Assembly (NCBI RefSeq): GCF_016238445.1
Contig: NZ_JABANU010000002.1
Coordinates: 1 to 64,000, forward strand
Source of the DNA: Staphylococcus canis
GTDB lineage: Bacteria; Bacillota; Bacilli; Staphylococcales; Staphylococcaceae
Direction: 5' to 3'
DNA: 64,000 nucleotides
The position numbers and the translations under genes were made by a program. Shown one piece after another: positions 8,069-21,365 of the stretch (position 1 is its first letter; every line of letters begins with the position of its first letter). The notes beneath the pieces were generated by a model, which saw nothing but the letters and a program-made list of their open reading frames with translations, searched no databases and was not told the origin of the DNA.

Positions 8069-8944
8069 TTAACTTAAAAAATATGTTTCCAAACCATCCA
8101 CAATTGCCTCTTCTACGATAGCACGATAATTTTTATCACGCATCATCACTTCATCAGTTGGATTACTAATATAGCCTAATTCTAATAAAACAGCAGGAAG
8201 CTTAGTTTGACGTAACACTTGATAGTTTTCTTGTCTTGATCCTCTATTCGAAAGTAATGCTTTTTTCTGAATACTTGCATTAAGCACATCTGCAAGTCGT
8301 TCTTGTTGTTCATGATACCAATACACTGTAGCACCATTAGCATTATTTGATTCTAAAGCATCGTTATGAATACTAATAAATACATCTCCATCTGCTTTAC
8401 GATCTTTTAATTTGACATACGTATCATCATCCCGTGTCATTTTGACTTTGGCCCCTTTACTTTCTAGACGATTTTTTAGCTCTAAAGCAGTTTTAAGGGT
8501 GATATTTTTTTCAAGGGTCTTTTTGGGTGTTTGGCCTGAAGCACCTTGATCTCCACCGCCATGACCAGGGTCGAGCACAATAGTTTTCCCTCTTAACGGA
8601 TCAGCATTAGGATCAACATCAGGTTTGATATTTAAAGAAGTATGCCAACCAGCTATCCAACCTTTTTTGGTTTCACTTTGATCAATGACTTCAATCCATT
8701 TACCTTCTTTAGAAACGATATTAAATATGTCTCCTTTATGAACCTTATATATTTCTGGGTATCCCGCATTAGGCCCCGTTCTGATTTCAGCATTCTCTGT
8801 TAACTGTAACTTTTTTTCATCTTTATGATTAAGTAATAAAAAAGAGATCAACACAGCCATTAAAATCGCTAATATAAGAAGGATAAAGTAAAATTGAGTC
8901 GTTTTAATATTTTTAGATTTTAACCACTTTTCAAATTGACTCAT
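8069..8944 (-). CDS. lytH: Membrane-anchored N-acetylmuramoyl-L-alanine amidase LytH
   Basis: LytH-type enzymes cut the stem peptide from MurNAc on nascent peptidoglycan at the outer face of the membrane. One N-terminal transmembrane anchor (about 18-39) is followed by a bacterial SH3 domain (about 48-106, [14 protein letters not shown] ... GWIAGW) and an Amidase_3 zinc domain (about 120-290). Zinc and catalytic landmarks are LDPGHGG (H128), E145 in [16 protein letters not shown] and LLELGYISN. Length and domain order match S. aureus LytH (291 aa), which works with the membrane protein ActH. The start overlaps the dtd stop by four bases (ATGA). Confidence 0.9.
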   Translation of the reverse strand: MSQFEKWLKSKNIKTTQFYFILLILAILMAVLISFLLLNHKDEKKLQLTENAEIRTGPNAGYPEIYKVHKGDIFNIVSKEGKWIEVIDQSETKKGWIAGWHTSLNIKPDVDPNADPLRGKTIVLDPGHGGGDQGASGQTPKKTLEKNITLKTALELKNRLESKGAKVKMTRDDDTYVKLKDRKADGDVFISIHNDALESNNANGATVYWYHEQQERLADVLNASIQKKALLSNRGSRQENYQVLRQTKLPAVLLELGYISNPTDEVMMRDKNYRAIVEEAIVDGLETYFLS

Positions 8945-9393
8945 ATTATTTTGCCATCTTCACTTTCATAAATAACAGTAACAGGCCCTTCATTTTGAAT
9001 ATCAATACTCATATCCGTTCCAAATTCTCCTGTTTCCACATTTATACCCAAATCTGTTAAATATGAATTGAATTTTTCATATAATTGTTCAGCTTCTGTT
9101 GGGTGCATTGCATCTGTAAAACTCGGACGATTCCCTTTTTTTACATTTGCATATAAAGTAAATTGAGAAATAGATAAAATTTCACCATCTATTTGTTGAA
9201 TATTATCATTTAACTTACCACTAACATCTTCAAAAAGTCGTGCGTTTGCAATTTTTTTCGCAAGTACTTTTGCATCTTCCTCAGTATCAGATGCTTTCAA
9301 ACCTACTAATAAACAATAGCCTTGTCCAATTTTATTGTGAATTGTATCATTTTTTACTGCAGCAGATTTAACTCTTTGAACTACAACTTTCAT
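8941..9393 (-). CDS. dtd: D-aminoacyl-tRNA deacylase, 150 aa
   Basis: Dtd hydrolyses D-amino acids wrongly attached to tRNA, notably D-Tyr, so it is a chirality proofreading enzyme. The catalytic SQFTLYA motif (about residues 77-83) and the C-terminal NEGPVTV loop carrying the cross-subunit Gly-cisPro pair are both present. Length is standard. It lies 15 bases after relA and overlaps lytH, indicating a relA-dtd-lytH transcript. Confidence 0.95.
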   Translation of the reverse strand: MKVVVQRVKSAAVKNDTIHNKIGQGYCLLVGLKASDTEEDAKVLAKKIANARLFEDVSGKLNDNIQQIDGEILSISQFTLYANVKKGNRPSFTDAMHPTEAEQLYEKFNSYLTDLGINVETGEFGTDMSIDIQNEGPVTVIYESEDGKII

Positions 9394-9408
9394 GATTATT
9401 ACTCACCT

Positions 9409-11598
9409 CTAATTCCATACTCTTGAAACCGTATAAATATCTCCAAGTTGTTTTATTTTATCTACAACTTTAAAAACTTCATTAACATTTTTGACCATAA
9501 TACTTAGATTAATAATGGCATTTTTATCGACATCAGATTTACCTGAGACTTTAACCAATTGACTTTTCGTAGTTGTAACTGCTTGTAACACTTCATTTAA
9601 TAATCCATTACGATCATAAGCGGTTACCTCTAAATCCACTTGATATTTTTGAGAAGCATCTTTTGATTTTACCCATTCTACATCTATTAAACGATCCGTT
9701 TCATTTTTGATATTTGGACAATCAGTACGATGCACTTTAATACCGTGACCTTTAGTAATGTATCCTACAATTTTATCCCCAGGAATCGGATTACAACATT
9801 TCGATAACTTAATCAATACATTATCCAATCCTTCAACATAAACGCCGGAATCTGTAGTAATTGAGTCTTTTATCGGAACCGATTTCGTCACTTCTTGCGC
9901 TTGATTTAATGCTTTTTGTTTATGTTCAATTCGAATACGCTCTGTTAATTTATTAACAATTTGATTTGAAGTCACTCCACCAAAGCCAACAGCAGCATAT
10001 AAATCTTCTTCGTTAGCAAAATTATATTTATCATTAACAATTTTAATATTCTGCTCTGTTAATACCTCTTCCGGTTTAAAGCCCTGTTCTTTCAATTCTG
10101 CTTCAACCATAAATTTTCCTTTTTCAATATTTGAAGAGCGGTCTTGTTTTTTGAAGAAACTTTTAATTTTACTCTTGGCACTTGATGATTTAACAATTTT
10201 TAGCCAATCACGACTAGGTCCATAGGAATGCTTACTTGTACGAATTTCAACAATATCGCCGGTCTGTAAAACATAATCAATAGGTACAATTTTACCATTT
10301 GCCTTGGCACCTATCATTTTGTTGCCTACTTCACTATGAATAGCATATGCAAAATCGATAGGTACTGCACCATAAGGTAATTCAATAACATCACTTGCTG
10401 GTGTGAAGGCATATACTTTATCACTTTGTAAATCAAATTTTAATGATTCTATAAATTCTTGAGCATCTGAGGAAGTGTGATCTGTCTCCGCTATATCGTT
10501 TAGCCAATTTAATTTCTTTTGATAAGGTTGTTGGTCTGAATTTATTTGTTTACCTTCTTTATATGCCCAATGCGCTGCAACACCATGTTCTGCGATTTCA
10601 TGCATTTCATAAGTTCGAATTTGAATTTCTAGCGGATCTCCATTAGGCCCTACAACAGTCGTATGTAAAGACTGATACATGTTTTGTTTTGGCATTGCGA
10701 TATAATCTTTGAAACGTCCAGGCATCGGTTTCCATAATGTATGTACAAGGCCTAGAACAGCATAACAATCTTTTATAGAATTAACGATAACACGCACTGC
10801 TAATAAATCAAAAATCTGATCAAACTGCTTTTTTTGTTTCATCATTTTACGATAAATGCTATAGATGTGCTTGGGGCGCCCATTTATCTCACCATCGATT
10901 TTCATAATATCCATCTCTTTTTGAATATTTTGAATCGCATTTTTTATATATGCTTCACGTTCACTTCTTTTCTTTTTCATTAAGTTCACAATACGGAAAT
11001 ACTGGATATTATCAATATAACGTAGCGCAATATCTTCGAGTTCCCATTTAATTGTATTGATTCCTAATCGATGTGCTAAAGGTGCATAGATTTCTAAAGT
11101 CTCTTTTGAAATTCGGATTTGTTTTTCTCGTGGCATCGCACGTAACGTTCTCATATTATGTAATCTATCTGCTAGCTTAACTAATATCACACGCACATCT
11201 TTTGCAATAGCTACAAATAATTTTCTATGGTTTTCTGCTTGTTGCTCTTCTTTAGAACGGTATTTCACTTTCTTCAATTTAGTAACACCGTCAACAATCG
11301 TCGCAATTTCAACATTGAACTTTTTAGCAACATCATCAAATGTATATGATGTATCTTCAATCACATCGTGTAAGAACCCAGCAACAATAGTAGGGCCATC
11401 AAGATGCATTTCAGTCAAAATACCAGCAACTTGTATGGGATGCATAATGTATGGTAACCCGTTTTTTCTAAATTGGCCTTCATGTGCTTTATAAGCGATA
11501 TGGTAACTTTTTAATACATATTCATATTGCTCTTTACTTAAGTATGTTTTTGCTTTATACAGAACTTCATCGGCGCTATACGGATATTCGTTGTTCAT
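9409..11598 (-). CDS. relA: Bifunctional (p)ppGpp synthetase/hydrolase Rel, 729 aa
   Basis: The long RSH enzyme makes (p)ppGpp on starved ribosomes and degrades it otherwise. Domains in order: HD hydrolase (about 45-200; FLHDVIEDT carries the metal-binding HD and ED pairs), synthetase (about 235-350; [19 protein letters not shown]), TGS (about 395-455), helical region, conserved-cysteine domain ([12 protein letters not shown] and HRTDCPN), and a C-terminal ACT/RRM domain. Intact hydrolase residues fit the essential bifunctional type rather than E. coli RelA. The start at ATG 11598 follows GGGGGTG. It heads the relA-dtd-lytH group. Confidence 0.96.
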   Translation of the reverse strand: MNNEYPYSADEVLYKAKTYLSKEQYEYVLKSYHIAYKAHEGQFRKNGLPYIMHPIQVAGILTEMHLDGPTIVAGFLHDVIEDTSYTFDDVAKKFNVEIATIVDGVTKLKKVKYRSKEEQQAENHRKLFVAIAKDVRVILVKLADRLHNMRTLRAMPREKQIRISKETLEIYAPLAHRLGINTIKWELEDIALRYIDNIQYFRIVNLMKKKRSEREAYIKNAIQNIQKEMDIMKIDGEINGRPKHIYSIYRKMMKQKKQFDQIFDLLAVRVIVNSIKDCYAVLGLVHTLWKPMPGRFKDYIAMPKQNMYQSLHTTVVGPNGDPLEIQIRTYEMHEIAEHGVAAHWAYKEGKQINSDQQPYQKKLNWLNDIAETDHTSSDAQEFIESLKFDLQSDKVYAFTPASDVIELPYGAVPIDFAYAIHSEVGNKMIGAKANGKIVPIDYVLQTGDIVEIRTSKHSYGPSRDWLKIVKSSSAKSKIKSFFKKQDRSSNIEKGKFMVEAELKEQGFKPEEVLTEQNIKIVNDKYNFANEEDLYAAVGFGGVTSNQIVNKLTERIRIEHKQKALNQAQEVTKSVPIKDSITTDSGVYVEGLDNVLIKLSKCCNPIPGDKIVGYITKGHGIKVHRTDCPNIKNETDRLIDVEWVKSKDASQKYQVDLEVTAYDRNGLLNEVLQAVTTTKSQLVKVSGKSDVDKNAIINLSIMVKNVNEVFKVVDKIKQLGDIYTVSRVWN

Positions 11599-11917
11599 AA
11601 GGACACCCCCACATTTAAATAATATCTATATCATACTACAGGATTGTTGAGAATTGAACCATTTATTAGCGAGAATTTCAAAATATGAACAGATGTTAAA
11701 TTCAAATTTTAATGTATATATTCCTTCTACAAAAAAAGAACACAGTAAGGGGTTAAGACGTCATAGTACTCCGATAATCAAACAACGAGAGCCTTAAACT
11801 AAGAGTTTTTAAATGACATGAAAATTTGAATAACACAATTTCTATTAAGTCATTTCAAATCATATCCCTGTTAACTGTATCCTAACCACACTTTAAACGT
11901 GTTCCTTCATAACCTTA
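11599..11917. other. Intergenic region between apt and relA
   Basis: No convincing coding frame is seen in these 319 bases. The minus strand must carry the relA promoter; TTGTAG, about 15 bases, TAAAAT near 11703-11729 is a weak candidate. AAATGAC (11811-11817) and GTCATTT (11849-11855) can form a small stem but no T-run follows, so a terminator for apt is not evident. Confidence 0.5.
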
Positions 11918-12436
11918 CTATTCATCATAAGAAATCAATGTTAAAACATCATAACCTTTAATTTTATCCATTCCTTTAAGATATGCAAGTTCTATAATAA
12001 ATGCAATCCCAGCTACAATACCACCTTGTTTTTCAACTAAATGAATTGCTGCTTCGATTGTTCCACCAGTTGCCAATAAATCATCAGTAATTAAGACACG
12101 TTGTCCTGGTTTAATTGCATCTTTGTGCATCGTTAAAACATTGCTACCATATTCAAGGTCGTATTCATAGCGAATGACTTCACGTGGTAACTTGCCTTCT
12201 TTTCGAACAGGTGCAAAACCTATACCCATTGCATAAGCAACAGGGCACCCAATAATAAATCCGCGTGCTTCTGGTCCAACAACTATGTCTACATTTTTTG
12301 ATTTAGCATATTCAACTATCTTATTCGTTGTATATCCATAAGCTTCACCATTGTCCATAATTGTTGTAATATCTTTAAAATTAACGCCTTCTTTAGGCCA
12401 ATCTTTTACTTCTGAAACATACTGTTTTAAATCCAT
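11918..12436 (-). CDS. apt: Adenine phosphoribosyltransferase, 172 aa
   Basis: Apt converts adenine and PRPP to AMP, salvaging purine in the cytosol. The PRPP-binding loop [13 protein letters not shown] (about residues 118-130) is intact and [11 protein letters not shown] with the flexible-loop region RKEGKLPRE is typical for the family. Length is standard. AGGAGG precedes the start, nine bases after the recJ stop, so it is probably cotranscribed with recJ. Confidence 0.96.
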   Translation of the reverse strand: MDLKQYVSEVKDWPKEGVNFKDITTIMDNGEAYGYTTNKIVEYAKSKNVDIVVGPEARGFIIGCPVAYAMGIGFAPVRKEGKLPREVIRYEYDLEYGSNVLTMHKDAIKPGQRVLITDDLLATGGTIEAAIHLVEKQGGIVAGIAFIIELAYLKGMDKIKGYDVLTLISYDE

Positions 12437-12445
12437 AATGTCCTC

Positions 12446-14722
12446 CTAGTTTTCCTTTAACATTTGAGCTTCAATCCAATTTCTCGTCGAACTAAAATCC
12501 TGATATAATAATATTTTTTCAACATTAATACGCTCAAGGCGTGCTTGATATACACGGCTTGATTCAATGGAAAGCTTTTGCTGTGTAGGTACTATCTCTA
12601 TAGTACCATTTTTTTGTGCAATTAGTCCTAAATCTAAAAATACCTTTAAGATAAATTTAAGTATATTTGGGTCAACTTTTAAAAATTGACTTAATTGCAT
12701 TCCTTCTTGAACTAAATTTGTTTTACCTTTTTGATACAAGGCTTTATAACATTTTTTAAATACTTCAACTTTTGGAACACCTTCAAAATAAATCGATTTT
12801 TGATGGTTAAATACGAGATAAATTTGAGATGCATTAATATGTTGAAGTGATGTTTGAATATCCTCAATCGTAAGAGGTAAATCTCTAAATACACACTTTT
12901 CATATCGTGCTTCAATCGGTTCTCCATAATAAAATTCATTATCACTTTTTTTATCCTCTGAAGGATGTATGAGATAACAAGTCTGTGCATTAAATTCGGG
13001 TAAATGTTTAGTTTTATTGCGATAATCTAATATCTGTCGCTCATCACTTTTTAAATCTTTTAATATAATTTGTGGAGTCTGAAAACCATTCCATTCATTA
13101 ATTTGTAATTCACCAAGAGCATCAATAGATTGATCTTTCGTCATAACCTGAGCTAAATCACCTTGATTCCAATATAATCCTTGAAGGTTTTGCTCTGTAA
13201 AAGCTATTTTTAAATGCTTTTTTTGTTGCCCTATACCTTTTGCATCTTGAATCACTAAGCGATTGAATCGGAAAATTGGTCGATTAAATTCTGACCCAAA
13301 TGGTCTTAAACGCTCAATAGATTGGATATTCTCAATTGTGATATCCTCAATATCTAACACTGCATCAATTTGTTTTTCAGGTTTGAGGTCTTCATCTTCA
13401 AAATGCAGAGTCATCCATTTATTCAAAGCTTCTCTTAATGGGTCAACTTGATCGACTGATAATGTTAATCCAGCGGCCATATGATGCCCACCAAACTTAT
13501 CTATCAGTGTTCGATGTTCATTTAGAATGTCATACATTGACACTTGAGTGATACTTCTAGCTGACCCTTTTGCAGTCGATTGCTGTCGATCAATATTTAG
13601 TATCATAGTCGGTAAGTTGAATTGTTCTACGATTCTTGATGCTACAATACCCAGCACACCTTCGTGCCATCCTTCTTGTGCAAGAAGTAAAAATTGATGA
13701 CCGTTTTTAATGTCTATTTCAGCCATATCCATAGCTTCTTCTGTAATGTCCTCGACAATTGCCTTACGTTCATTGTTAAAATATTCAACTTGTTCTGCTA
13801 AAAACTCCGCTTCTTCTATTTCCTTAGTCATAAGTAATTCAACAGCTAATGATGCTTCTTCCAAGCGACCTACTGCATTTAATCGAGGACCAATTAAAAA
13901 TCCTATTGTTTCTTCAGTAATCGTCTCACTAAATCCCGCTTGGTTTAAAAGCGCACTAATCGCAACCGGTACTCTATCATTAATTAGTGAGAGTCCTTTT
14001 TTTACAATATAGCGATTTTCATCTTTAAGTGGCACTAAATCCGCAATTGTACCAATCATTGCTAATATCCAATATTCACTAGGAATATCAGAAATTAAAT
14101 TTTGAGCTAATTTTAACGCGACGCCTGCACCGCATAAATATTGAAATGGATAACTATATTCTGGATGCATGGGATGAACTATTGCAAAAGCTTCAGGCAA
14201 TGTTTCGCCTATCTCGTGATGATCAGTAACAATCACATCCATACCTAAATCTTTCGCAAGACGAATCTCATTATGACCTTGAATGCCATTATCTACAGTA
14301 ATAATCAACTGAATCCCTTCATCATGCGCATTGCGAAACGCGAGTTCACTTGGACCATACCCTTCTGTAAAACGATTAGGGATATACCAACTGACTACAG
14401 CTCCTAAACGCTCTAGCACATCGACTAAAATCGTCGTAGAGGTTACACCATCAGCATCGTAATCTCCATATACTAAAATCGGTTCTTGCTTGTTTATTGC
14501 ATTATGTATACGTTCAGTTGCTTTTTCTATATCACTTAATTGTTTAGAGTCATGATTGATAGCATTAGAAGACAGTATCTCTTCAATTGAAGATTCTGTC
14601 GTAATGTCTTTGCTTTCTAACACTTTACGCATAATTGGTGTTAAATTAAATTTTTCAATTAAAGATGATGTAATGGAAGTCTTTTCTTCTCGAGATAGCC
14701 ATTGATATTTAGACTGAATCAT
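12446..14722 (-). CDS. recJ: Single-stranded-DNA exonuclease RecJ, 758 aa
   Basis: RecJ degrades single-stranded DNA 5' to 3' in mismatch repair and the RecFOR pathway. DHH-phosphoesterase motifs are present in order: YGDYDADGVTS (about 81-91), VTDHHEIG (about 165), DNGIQGH, and the DHHA1 motif FGGHHMAAG. An OB-fold follows around 460-550. The remaining C-terminal 200 residues are the extension typical of Firmicutes RecJ, less conserved and of unclear function. Proofs of an active enzyme are the intact metal-binding Asp and His residues. Confidence 0.95.
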   Translation of the reverse strand: MIQSKYQWLSREEKTSITSSLIEKFNLTPIMRKVLESKDITTESSIEEILSSNAINHDSKQLSDIEKATERIHNAINKQEPILVYGDYDADGVTSTTILVDVLERLGAVVSWYIPNRFTEGYGPSELAFRNAHDEGIQLIITVDNGIQGHNEIRLAKDLGMDVIVTDHHEIGETLPEAFAIVHPMHPEYSYPFQYLCGAGVALKLAQNLISDIPSEYWILAMIGTIADLVPLKDENRYIVKKGLSLINDRVPVAISALLNQAGFSETITEETIGFLIGPRLNAVGRLEEASLAVELLMTKEIEEAEFLAEQVEYFNNERKAIVEDITEEAMDMAEIDIKNGHQFLLLAQEGWHEGVLGIVASRIVEQFNLPTMILNIDRQQSTAKGSARSITQVSMYDILNEHRTLIDKFGGHHMAAGLTLSVDQVDPLREALNKWMTLHFEDEDLKPEKQIDAVLDIEDITIENIQSIERLRPFGSEFNRPIFRFNRLVIQDAKGIGQQKKHLKIAFTEQNLQGLYWNQGDLAQVMTKDQSIDALGELQINEWNGFQTPQIILKDLKSDERQILDYRNKTKHLPEFNAQTCYLIHPSEDKKSDNEFYYGEPIEARYEKCVFRDLPLTIEDIQTSLQHINASQIYLVFNHQKSIYFEGVPKVEVFKKCYKALYQKGKTNLVQEGMQLSQFLKVDPNILKFILKVFLDLGLIAQKNGTIEIVPTQQKLSIESSRVYQARLERINVEKILLYQDFSSTRNWIEAQMLKEN

Positions 14723-14789
14723 ACTTTACCGCCTCTTTCCCAAACGTATTATATCGAATTTTTACGTAAATAAAAAGTAATGATACATT

Positions 14790-14831
14790 AAAAAAGTGAT
14801 TGAACAGATGAATATATCTATTCAATCACTT
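14790..14831 (-). terminator. Terminator of secDF
   Basis: AGTGATTGAA (14795-14804) pairs perfectly with TTCAATCACT (14821-14830). On the minus strand a run of T follows the second arm. It lies nine bases past the secDF stop. Confidence 0.85.
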
Positions 14832-14839
14832 AGCTATTA

Positions 14840-17119
14840 TTAAACTAATACTTTTTCGTCATTTGAGCGTTTGCGCTTATACACAACTAATTTGTGATTA
14901 TTAGATTTACGAAGCTCGCGTTTTTTCAACATTCCCCAAAGTGGTACCGCAATGAAGATAGATGAATATACACCTGAAATTAAACCGATTAATAACGCTA
15001 AAGAGAAGTTAAATATACTTGACGCTCCTAATACTAATAAAGCAACAACTACAATAACAACTGTTAAGACTGTATTAAAAGAACGTGTCAATGTTTGTCG
15101 AATTGAGCTATTAACGATGTAATCTATTTCAGATTCTTTAGTAATAACTTTAACTTTAGAAAGCATTTCTCGAACACGATCAAATGTTACAATCGTATCG
15201 TTAATCGAGTAACCAATAATTGTAAGTACAGCAGCTATGAATGTGATATCAACTTCAATACGGAACAAACTGAAAACAGCGATAATCATAAATGCATCGT
15301 GTAATAGTGAAATAATTGAGGCAATACCCATACGCCACTCGAATCGTAATGTAATATATATAATCATACCAATTGACGCTAATAAAACTGCCAACATCGC
15401 ATTTTTTGCAAGTTCTTGCCCAATGACTGGTGATACTGTGTTGACTGATGGTTCATGACCATAAGCATCATTTAGTGCAGTTTTTAGTTGCGCAATCTCA
15501 TCTTTAGTTAAGTCATCTTTATATTGCATTGAAAGGTTATCATCTTTTGTACCACCAATTGAAATTTGATCTGGTGCTAAGTTGATGTCTTCCATTTTCC
15601 GCTCTACATCACCTTGTTTTAAGGGACTATCACTTTGTAAATCTACTCGAGTACCTGATGTAAAATCAATACCTAGATTTAGTTTGAAAATAAATAATAT
15701 GACGACACCTGCGAGTATAACTAGACTACTGAATGCAAATAAAGGTTTAGCTAATTTCATAAAATCAATACGATCATATGGAGTGGATAGATCTGACACA
15801 TCATAACCTTCATTAATATTGTGTATTTGTTGTTGTTTAACACCAAACCACCATAGTTTTTTCTTGAACACATTTGAATGTACTAATAGCGCAAGTAAAA
15901 TACGAGTTAAAAATACTGCTGTTACAAAACTCATTAAAATGGCGAGTAATAACATAGTCGCAAACCCTTTAACTGAACTTTCACCAAAGAAAAACAGTAC
16001 AGTCGCTGCTAATACAGTAGTTAAGTTTGCATCGAGAATAGTAATAAAGGAGCTTTTATTTGCGCGTTTATATGCTTGTTTTAATGTACGTCCAATTCTT
16101 AATTCATCTTTGATTCGTTCATACATAATAATATTAGCATCAACAGCCATCCCTACACCTAATACTAACGCAGCAAGACCTGGAAGTGTTAGGACACCTG
16201 AAATAAAGTTAAATGCCACGAGCGTTAGATAAATGTATGTAGTCAGTGTTATGACCGCTACAATCCCAGGAATGCGATAGAACAGTAGCATAAAGATAAA
16301 TATAAGACTGATTCCTATAATTGATGCGTATATCGTTTTATCTAAAGCATCTTGACCAAATTGTGCTCCGACAGACGTAGAATAAATTTCATTTAAATCT
16401 ACTGGTAATGAACCGGAATTTAATAAATCAGCAATTTGTTTTGCTTCAGCGATACCATCTTCACCTTGGAAGCCTCCTGAAATTTCAACATTTTTAGAGT
16501 TAATAGGCTCATCTACAGTTGCAGCTGATATATATTTAGGATCTTCTTTAGTTTTTTCTTTTTGATAGCTATCACCTTTTTTGAAATCTAACCAAACAAC
16601 CATAACGTTTTCTGTTTTTTTAGAGATTTTCTCTGTAACTTCCCTAAATTTGTTGCTGTCTTTAAGTTGGAACGTTACAGCAGGTTGATTGGTATTTTGT
16701 TTGAACTCTTGTTTAGCTGATCCTTGAACTAAATCTTTTCCGGTCAAAAGTTCATGATCCTCTGCGTCACGAATCGTCAAATTCGCTTGCGATGATAGGA
16801 TTTCACGTGCTTGATTTTGGTCTTTAACACCCGCTAATTGAACACGGATTCTATTACCATCTTCAACTTGTATTTTAGGTTCAGATACCCCTAATACGTT
16901 TACACGTTGCTCAAGTGTCTTAGCTGTTGATTGTACAGCCGTATCGTCTATTTTATCTCCTTTCTTTAAAGGTTCAACTTGGTATAGTACCTCAAATCCA
17001 CCTTGTAAATCGAGACCCAAGTTCACATTTTTAACCACATCTCTAAAACTCATTGCCATACCACCTAACAATAATATGACAATAAGTAAAAATGCGATAA
17101 GTCTACTTATTTTTTTCAC
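14840..17119 (-). CDS. secDF: Protein translocase accessory protein SecDF (fused), 759 aa
   Basis: SecDF uses the proton-motive force to help the Sec channel complete protein export. SecD and SecF are fused, as usual in staphylococci and bacilli. The SecD half covers about 1-420, with TM1, the extracytoplasmic domain starting LGLDLQGGFEVLYQV, and five TMs. The SecF half covers about 440-735, with LGIDFTSGTRVD and five further TMs. D and R residues in the TM4 segments (ALVLGVGMAVDANIIMYERI; IIGYSINDTIVTFDRVRE) are the conserved proton-relay and cap motifs. The start is GTG after GAGGTG. A terminator separates it from yajC. Confidence 0.96.
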   Translation of the reverse strand: MKKISRLIAFLLIVILLLGGMAMSFRDVVKNVNLGLDLQGGFEVLYQVEPLKKGDKIDDTAVQSTAKTLEQRVNVLGVSEPKIQVEDGNRIRVQLAGVKDQNQAREILSSQANLTIRDAEDHELLTGKDLVQGSAKQEFKQNTNQPAVTFQLKDSNKFREVTEKISKKTENVMVVWLDFKKGDSYQKEKTKEDPKYISAATVDEPINSKNVEISGGFQGEDGIAEAKQIADLLNSGSLPVDLNEIYSTSVGAQFGQDALDKTIYASIIGISLIFIFMLLFYRIPGIVAVITLTTYIYLTLVAFNFISGVLTLPGLAALVLGVGMAVDANIIMYERIKDELRIGRTLKQAYKRANKSSFITILDANLTTVLAATVLFFFGESSVKGFATMLLLAILMSFVTAVFLTRILLALLVHSNVFKKKLWWFGVKQQQIHNINEGYDVSDLSTPYDRIDFMKLAKPLFAFSSLVILAGVVILFIFKLNLGIDFTSGTRVDLQSDSPLKQGDVERKMEDINLAPDQISIGGTKDDNLSMQYKDDLTKDEIAQLKTALNDAYGHEPSVNTVSPVIGQELAKNAMLAVLLASIGMIIYITLRFEWRMGIASIISLLHDAFMIIAVFSLFRIEVDITFIAAVLTIIGYSINDTIVTFDRVREMLSKVKVITKESEIDYIVNSSIRQTLTRSFNTVLTVVIVVVALLVLGASSIFNFSLALLIGLISGVYSSIFIAVPLWGMLKKRELRKSNNHKLVVYKRKRSNDEKVLV

Positions 17120-17201
17120 ATAAACACCTCATTTGAGTTTTCTCACGTTTCTAGCATACTTGAATGATTGAAATATTCGCAAGCTATTTCCTTTTAAAAA
17201 C

Positions 17202-17230
17202 AAAAAAAGATATGGAAAACCATATCTTTT
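17202..17230 (-). terminator. Terminator downstream of yajC
   Basis: AAAGATATGG / CCATATCTTT with an AAAA loop. On the minus strand the hairpin is followed by TTTTTTTG and lies 30 bases after the yajC stop, so secDF is likely to have its own promoter. Confidence 0.8.
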
Positions 17231-17259
17231 AATTCAAGGTTAATTTGCACAAATCTGAT

Positions 17260-17523
17260 TTATGATGGATCAACTTGCTTAATCGCTTGTTTTTCGAATG
17301 TTAATTCATTACCTTTTCCATCTACAGAAATAACTGCTGTTGTTTCATCTACTGCACGCACAGTACCTTTAATACCTCCAATTGTTGTAACACGTTGACC
17401 TGATCTTAGTGCTTCAACCATTTGACGATGCTCTTTAGCACGTTTTTGTTGAGGACGTATCATAAAGAACCACATTACAACAAACAGTAATATTAACGGC
17501 AGTAAACTCACTAATGAACCCAT
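17260..17523 (-). CDS. yajC: Preprotein translocase subunit YajC, 87 aa
   Basis: YajC is a small inner-membrane partner of SecDF. One N-terminal TM segment (LPLILLFVVMWFFMI) is followed by IRPQQKRAKEH and a cytosolic beta domain with GQRVTTIGGIKGTV. I prefer ATG 17523 because AAAAGGAGG ends at 17530, directly abutting an earlier ATG at 17529; the second ATG has a normal six-base spacer. It ends the ruvAB-queA-tgt-yajC group and is next to secDF, its functional partner. Confidence 0.93.
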   Translation of the reverse strand: MGSLVSLLPLILLFVVMWFFMIRPQQKRAKEHRQMVEALRSGQRVTTIGGIKGTVRAVDETTAVISVDGKGNELTFEKQAIKQVDPS

Positions 17524-17538
17524 AATCATCCTCCTTTT

Positions 17539-19724
<2,186 letters not shown>

Positions 19725-19736
19725 TATTAAATCTCC

Positions 19737-20735
19737 TTACTGAATCGGATAGTTGAAATGTTCATAAGCGAGTGGTGTCGCCTTACGTCCTCTTGGGGTA
19801 CGTTCTAAAAATCCTTTTTGAATTAAAAATGGCTCATAAACATCTTCAATCGTAATCCGCTCTTCTCCAATAGAGACAGCTATAGTATCAAGACCAACAG
19901 GACCGCCATGGTATTTTTCAATGATACAAGCAATCATTTTATGATCAATATAATCTAATCCTTCACTATCTACTTGTAATAACTGCAACGCACGCTTAGT
20001 GGTTTCAATATAAATCATGTCATCTTGATTAACTTGTTGAAAGTCTCTGACGCGCTTCAATAATCTATTAGCAATTCGCGGTGTCCCCCGACTTCTTTTC
20101 GCAATTTCCATAGCACTAGCTTCGTCAATTTGAGTGTTTAAAACGTCAGCCGTTCGCATGATAATGTGTTGTAATTCTTTTTCTTTATAGTATTCAAGAC
20201 GTAAGTGCACACCGAAACGATCTCTTAAAGGACTTGTTAAACTTCCGGCTCGTGTCGTAGCACCTACTAGTGTAAAAGGAGGTAAATCTATCCTAATGCT
20301 TCGTGCCTCGTCTCCTTTACCTACTATAATATCTAAGAAAAAATCTTCCATTGCTGGATACAATACCTCTTCCACAACACTACTTAATCTATGAATCTCA
20401 TCTATAAATAGGACATCACCTGGTTGAAGACCTGTAAGTATTGCTGCTAAGTCACCTGGCCGCTCAATAGATGGTCCAGATACCGTACGCATATTGACAT
20501 TCATTTCATTTGCAATAATATGCGATAATGTCGTTTTACCTAATCCAGGGGGACCGAATAAAAGTACGTGATCTAATGGTTCTTCACGTAATTGAGCCGC
20601 TTCAATAAATACTTCTAGATTGGACTTAATTGAAGATTGGCCGATATATTGTCGTAAATATTCTGGGCGTAGCGATAACTCAAAGTCATGCTCTGTTTCT
20701 TTTTCGTTACCATCTACCATACGATCGTCATTCAT
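19737..20735 (-). CDS. ruvB: Holliday junction branch-migration helicase RuvB, 332 aa
   Basis: RuvB is the AAA+ hexameric motor that drives branch migration with RuvA. It has [12 protein letters not shown] at the N-terminus, Walker [10 protein letters not shown], Walker B LFIDEIHR, sensor-1 GATTRAG, arginine finger in PLRDRFG, and the C-terminal winged helix [13 protein letters not shown]. The first 20 residues are acidic and variable, as in other staphylococcal RuvB. It follows ruvA by 15 bases. Confidence 0.97.
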   Translation of the reverse strand: MNDDRMVDGNEKETEHDFELSLRPEYLRQYIGQSSIKSNLEVFIEAAQLREEPLDHVLLFGPPGLGKTTLSHIIANEMNVNMRTVSGPSIERPGDLAAILTGLQPGDVLFIDEIHRLSSVVEEVLYPAMEDFFLDIIVGKGDEARSIRIDLPPFTLVGATTRAGSLTSPLRDRFGVHLRLEYYKEKELQHIIMRTADVLNTQIDEASAMEIAKRSRGTPRIANRLLKRVRDFQQVNQDDMIYIETTKRALQLLQVDSEGLDYIDHKMIACIIEKYHGGPVGLDTIAVSIGEERITIEDVYEPFLIQKGFLERTPRGRKATPLAYEHFNYPIQ

Positions 20736-20750
20736 ACCATCCCTCCTAAA

Positions 20751-21353
20751 TTATTTAATGAGCTGTTTTAACCCAAATTTGACTGCCTCATCCACTTCTT
20801 CAAATGATTGTTGACTCATTAATTTTGATAACTTGTTTAACTCCCGTTTTGAATAACCTAATGCCTCAAGTGCAAGCATTGCTTCATCCTGAACTTGCAT
20901 TGTTAATGGTGTAGAAGTTGTTTGCATAACAGTATGCTCTGTTTCTTCATTAATAATCACTTTACCTTTTAAATCAAGGATTATTTGACGCGCAGTTTTC
21001 TTACCAATACCAGGGAATTGAGTAAGATAAGATTCATTCTCATTTTCTATCGCTAATTTAACGTCATTAGGCGTACTTGCCGCTAAAATAGCTAGCGCTG
21101 ATTTAGGGCCAATTCCTGTCACTTTAATAAGACTTGTAAACAGATCTTTTTCTTCTAAATTTATAAAACCGTAGAGTAAATGCGCATCATCTCGTACAAT
21201 TAGAGAAGTAAAAACCTTTATTTTTTCATTTAAATACTTCTGAAAGCGATAAGAGTTTGGTGTATGGATTTCATAACCCACTCCTGATGCACTTTCAATA
21301 ATGATATGTGTTGGCGTTAGTTCCGTTAATTGACCATACAAATATGCATACAT
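20751..21353 (-). CDS. ruvA: Holliday junction-binding protein RuvA, 200 aa
   Basis: RuvA binds four-way junctions and recruits RuvB. Domain I is an OB-fold ([20 protein letters not shown]). Domain II has two helix-hairpin-helix motifs ([14 protein letters not shown] and [14 protein letters not shown], about 70-125). The C-terminal domain III (about 150-200) contacts RuvB. Length is standard. Confidence 0.96.
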   Translation of the reverse strand: MYAYLYGQLTELTPTHIIIESASGVGYEIHTPNSYRFQKYLNEKIKVFTSLIVRDDAHLLYGFINLEEKDLFTSLIKVTGIGPKSALAILAASTPNDVKLAIENENESYLTQFPGIGKKTARQIILDLKGKVIINEETEHTVMQTTSTPLTMQVQDEAMLALEALGYSKRELNKLSKLMSQQSFEEVDEAVKFGLKQLIK

Positions 21354-21365
21354 AACATTGTCTCC

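Noticed and set aside
12712-12990. 92-codon minus-strand frame inside recJ
   Set aside because: Out-of-frame shadow of recJ without a ribosome-binding site.
15819-16232. 137-codon plus-strand frame opposite secDF
   Set aside because: Antisense to a well-conserved gene; the composition reflects the hydrophobic codons of secDF read backwards.
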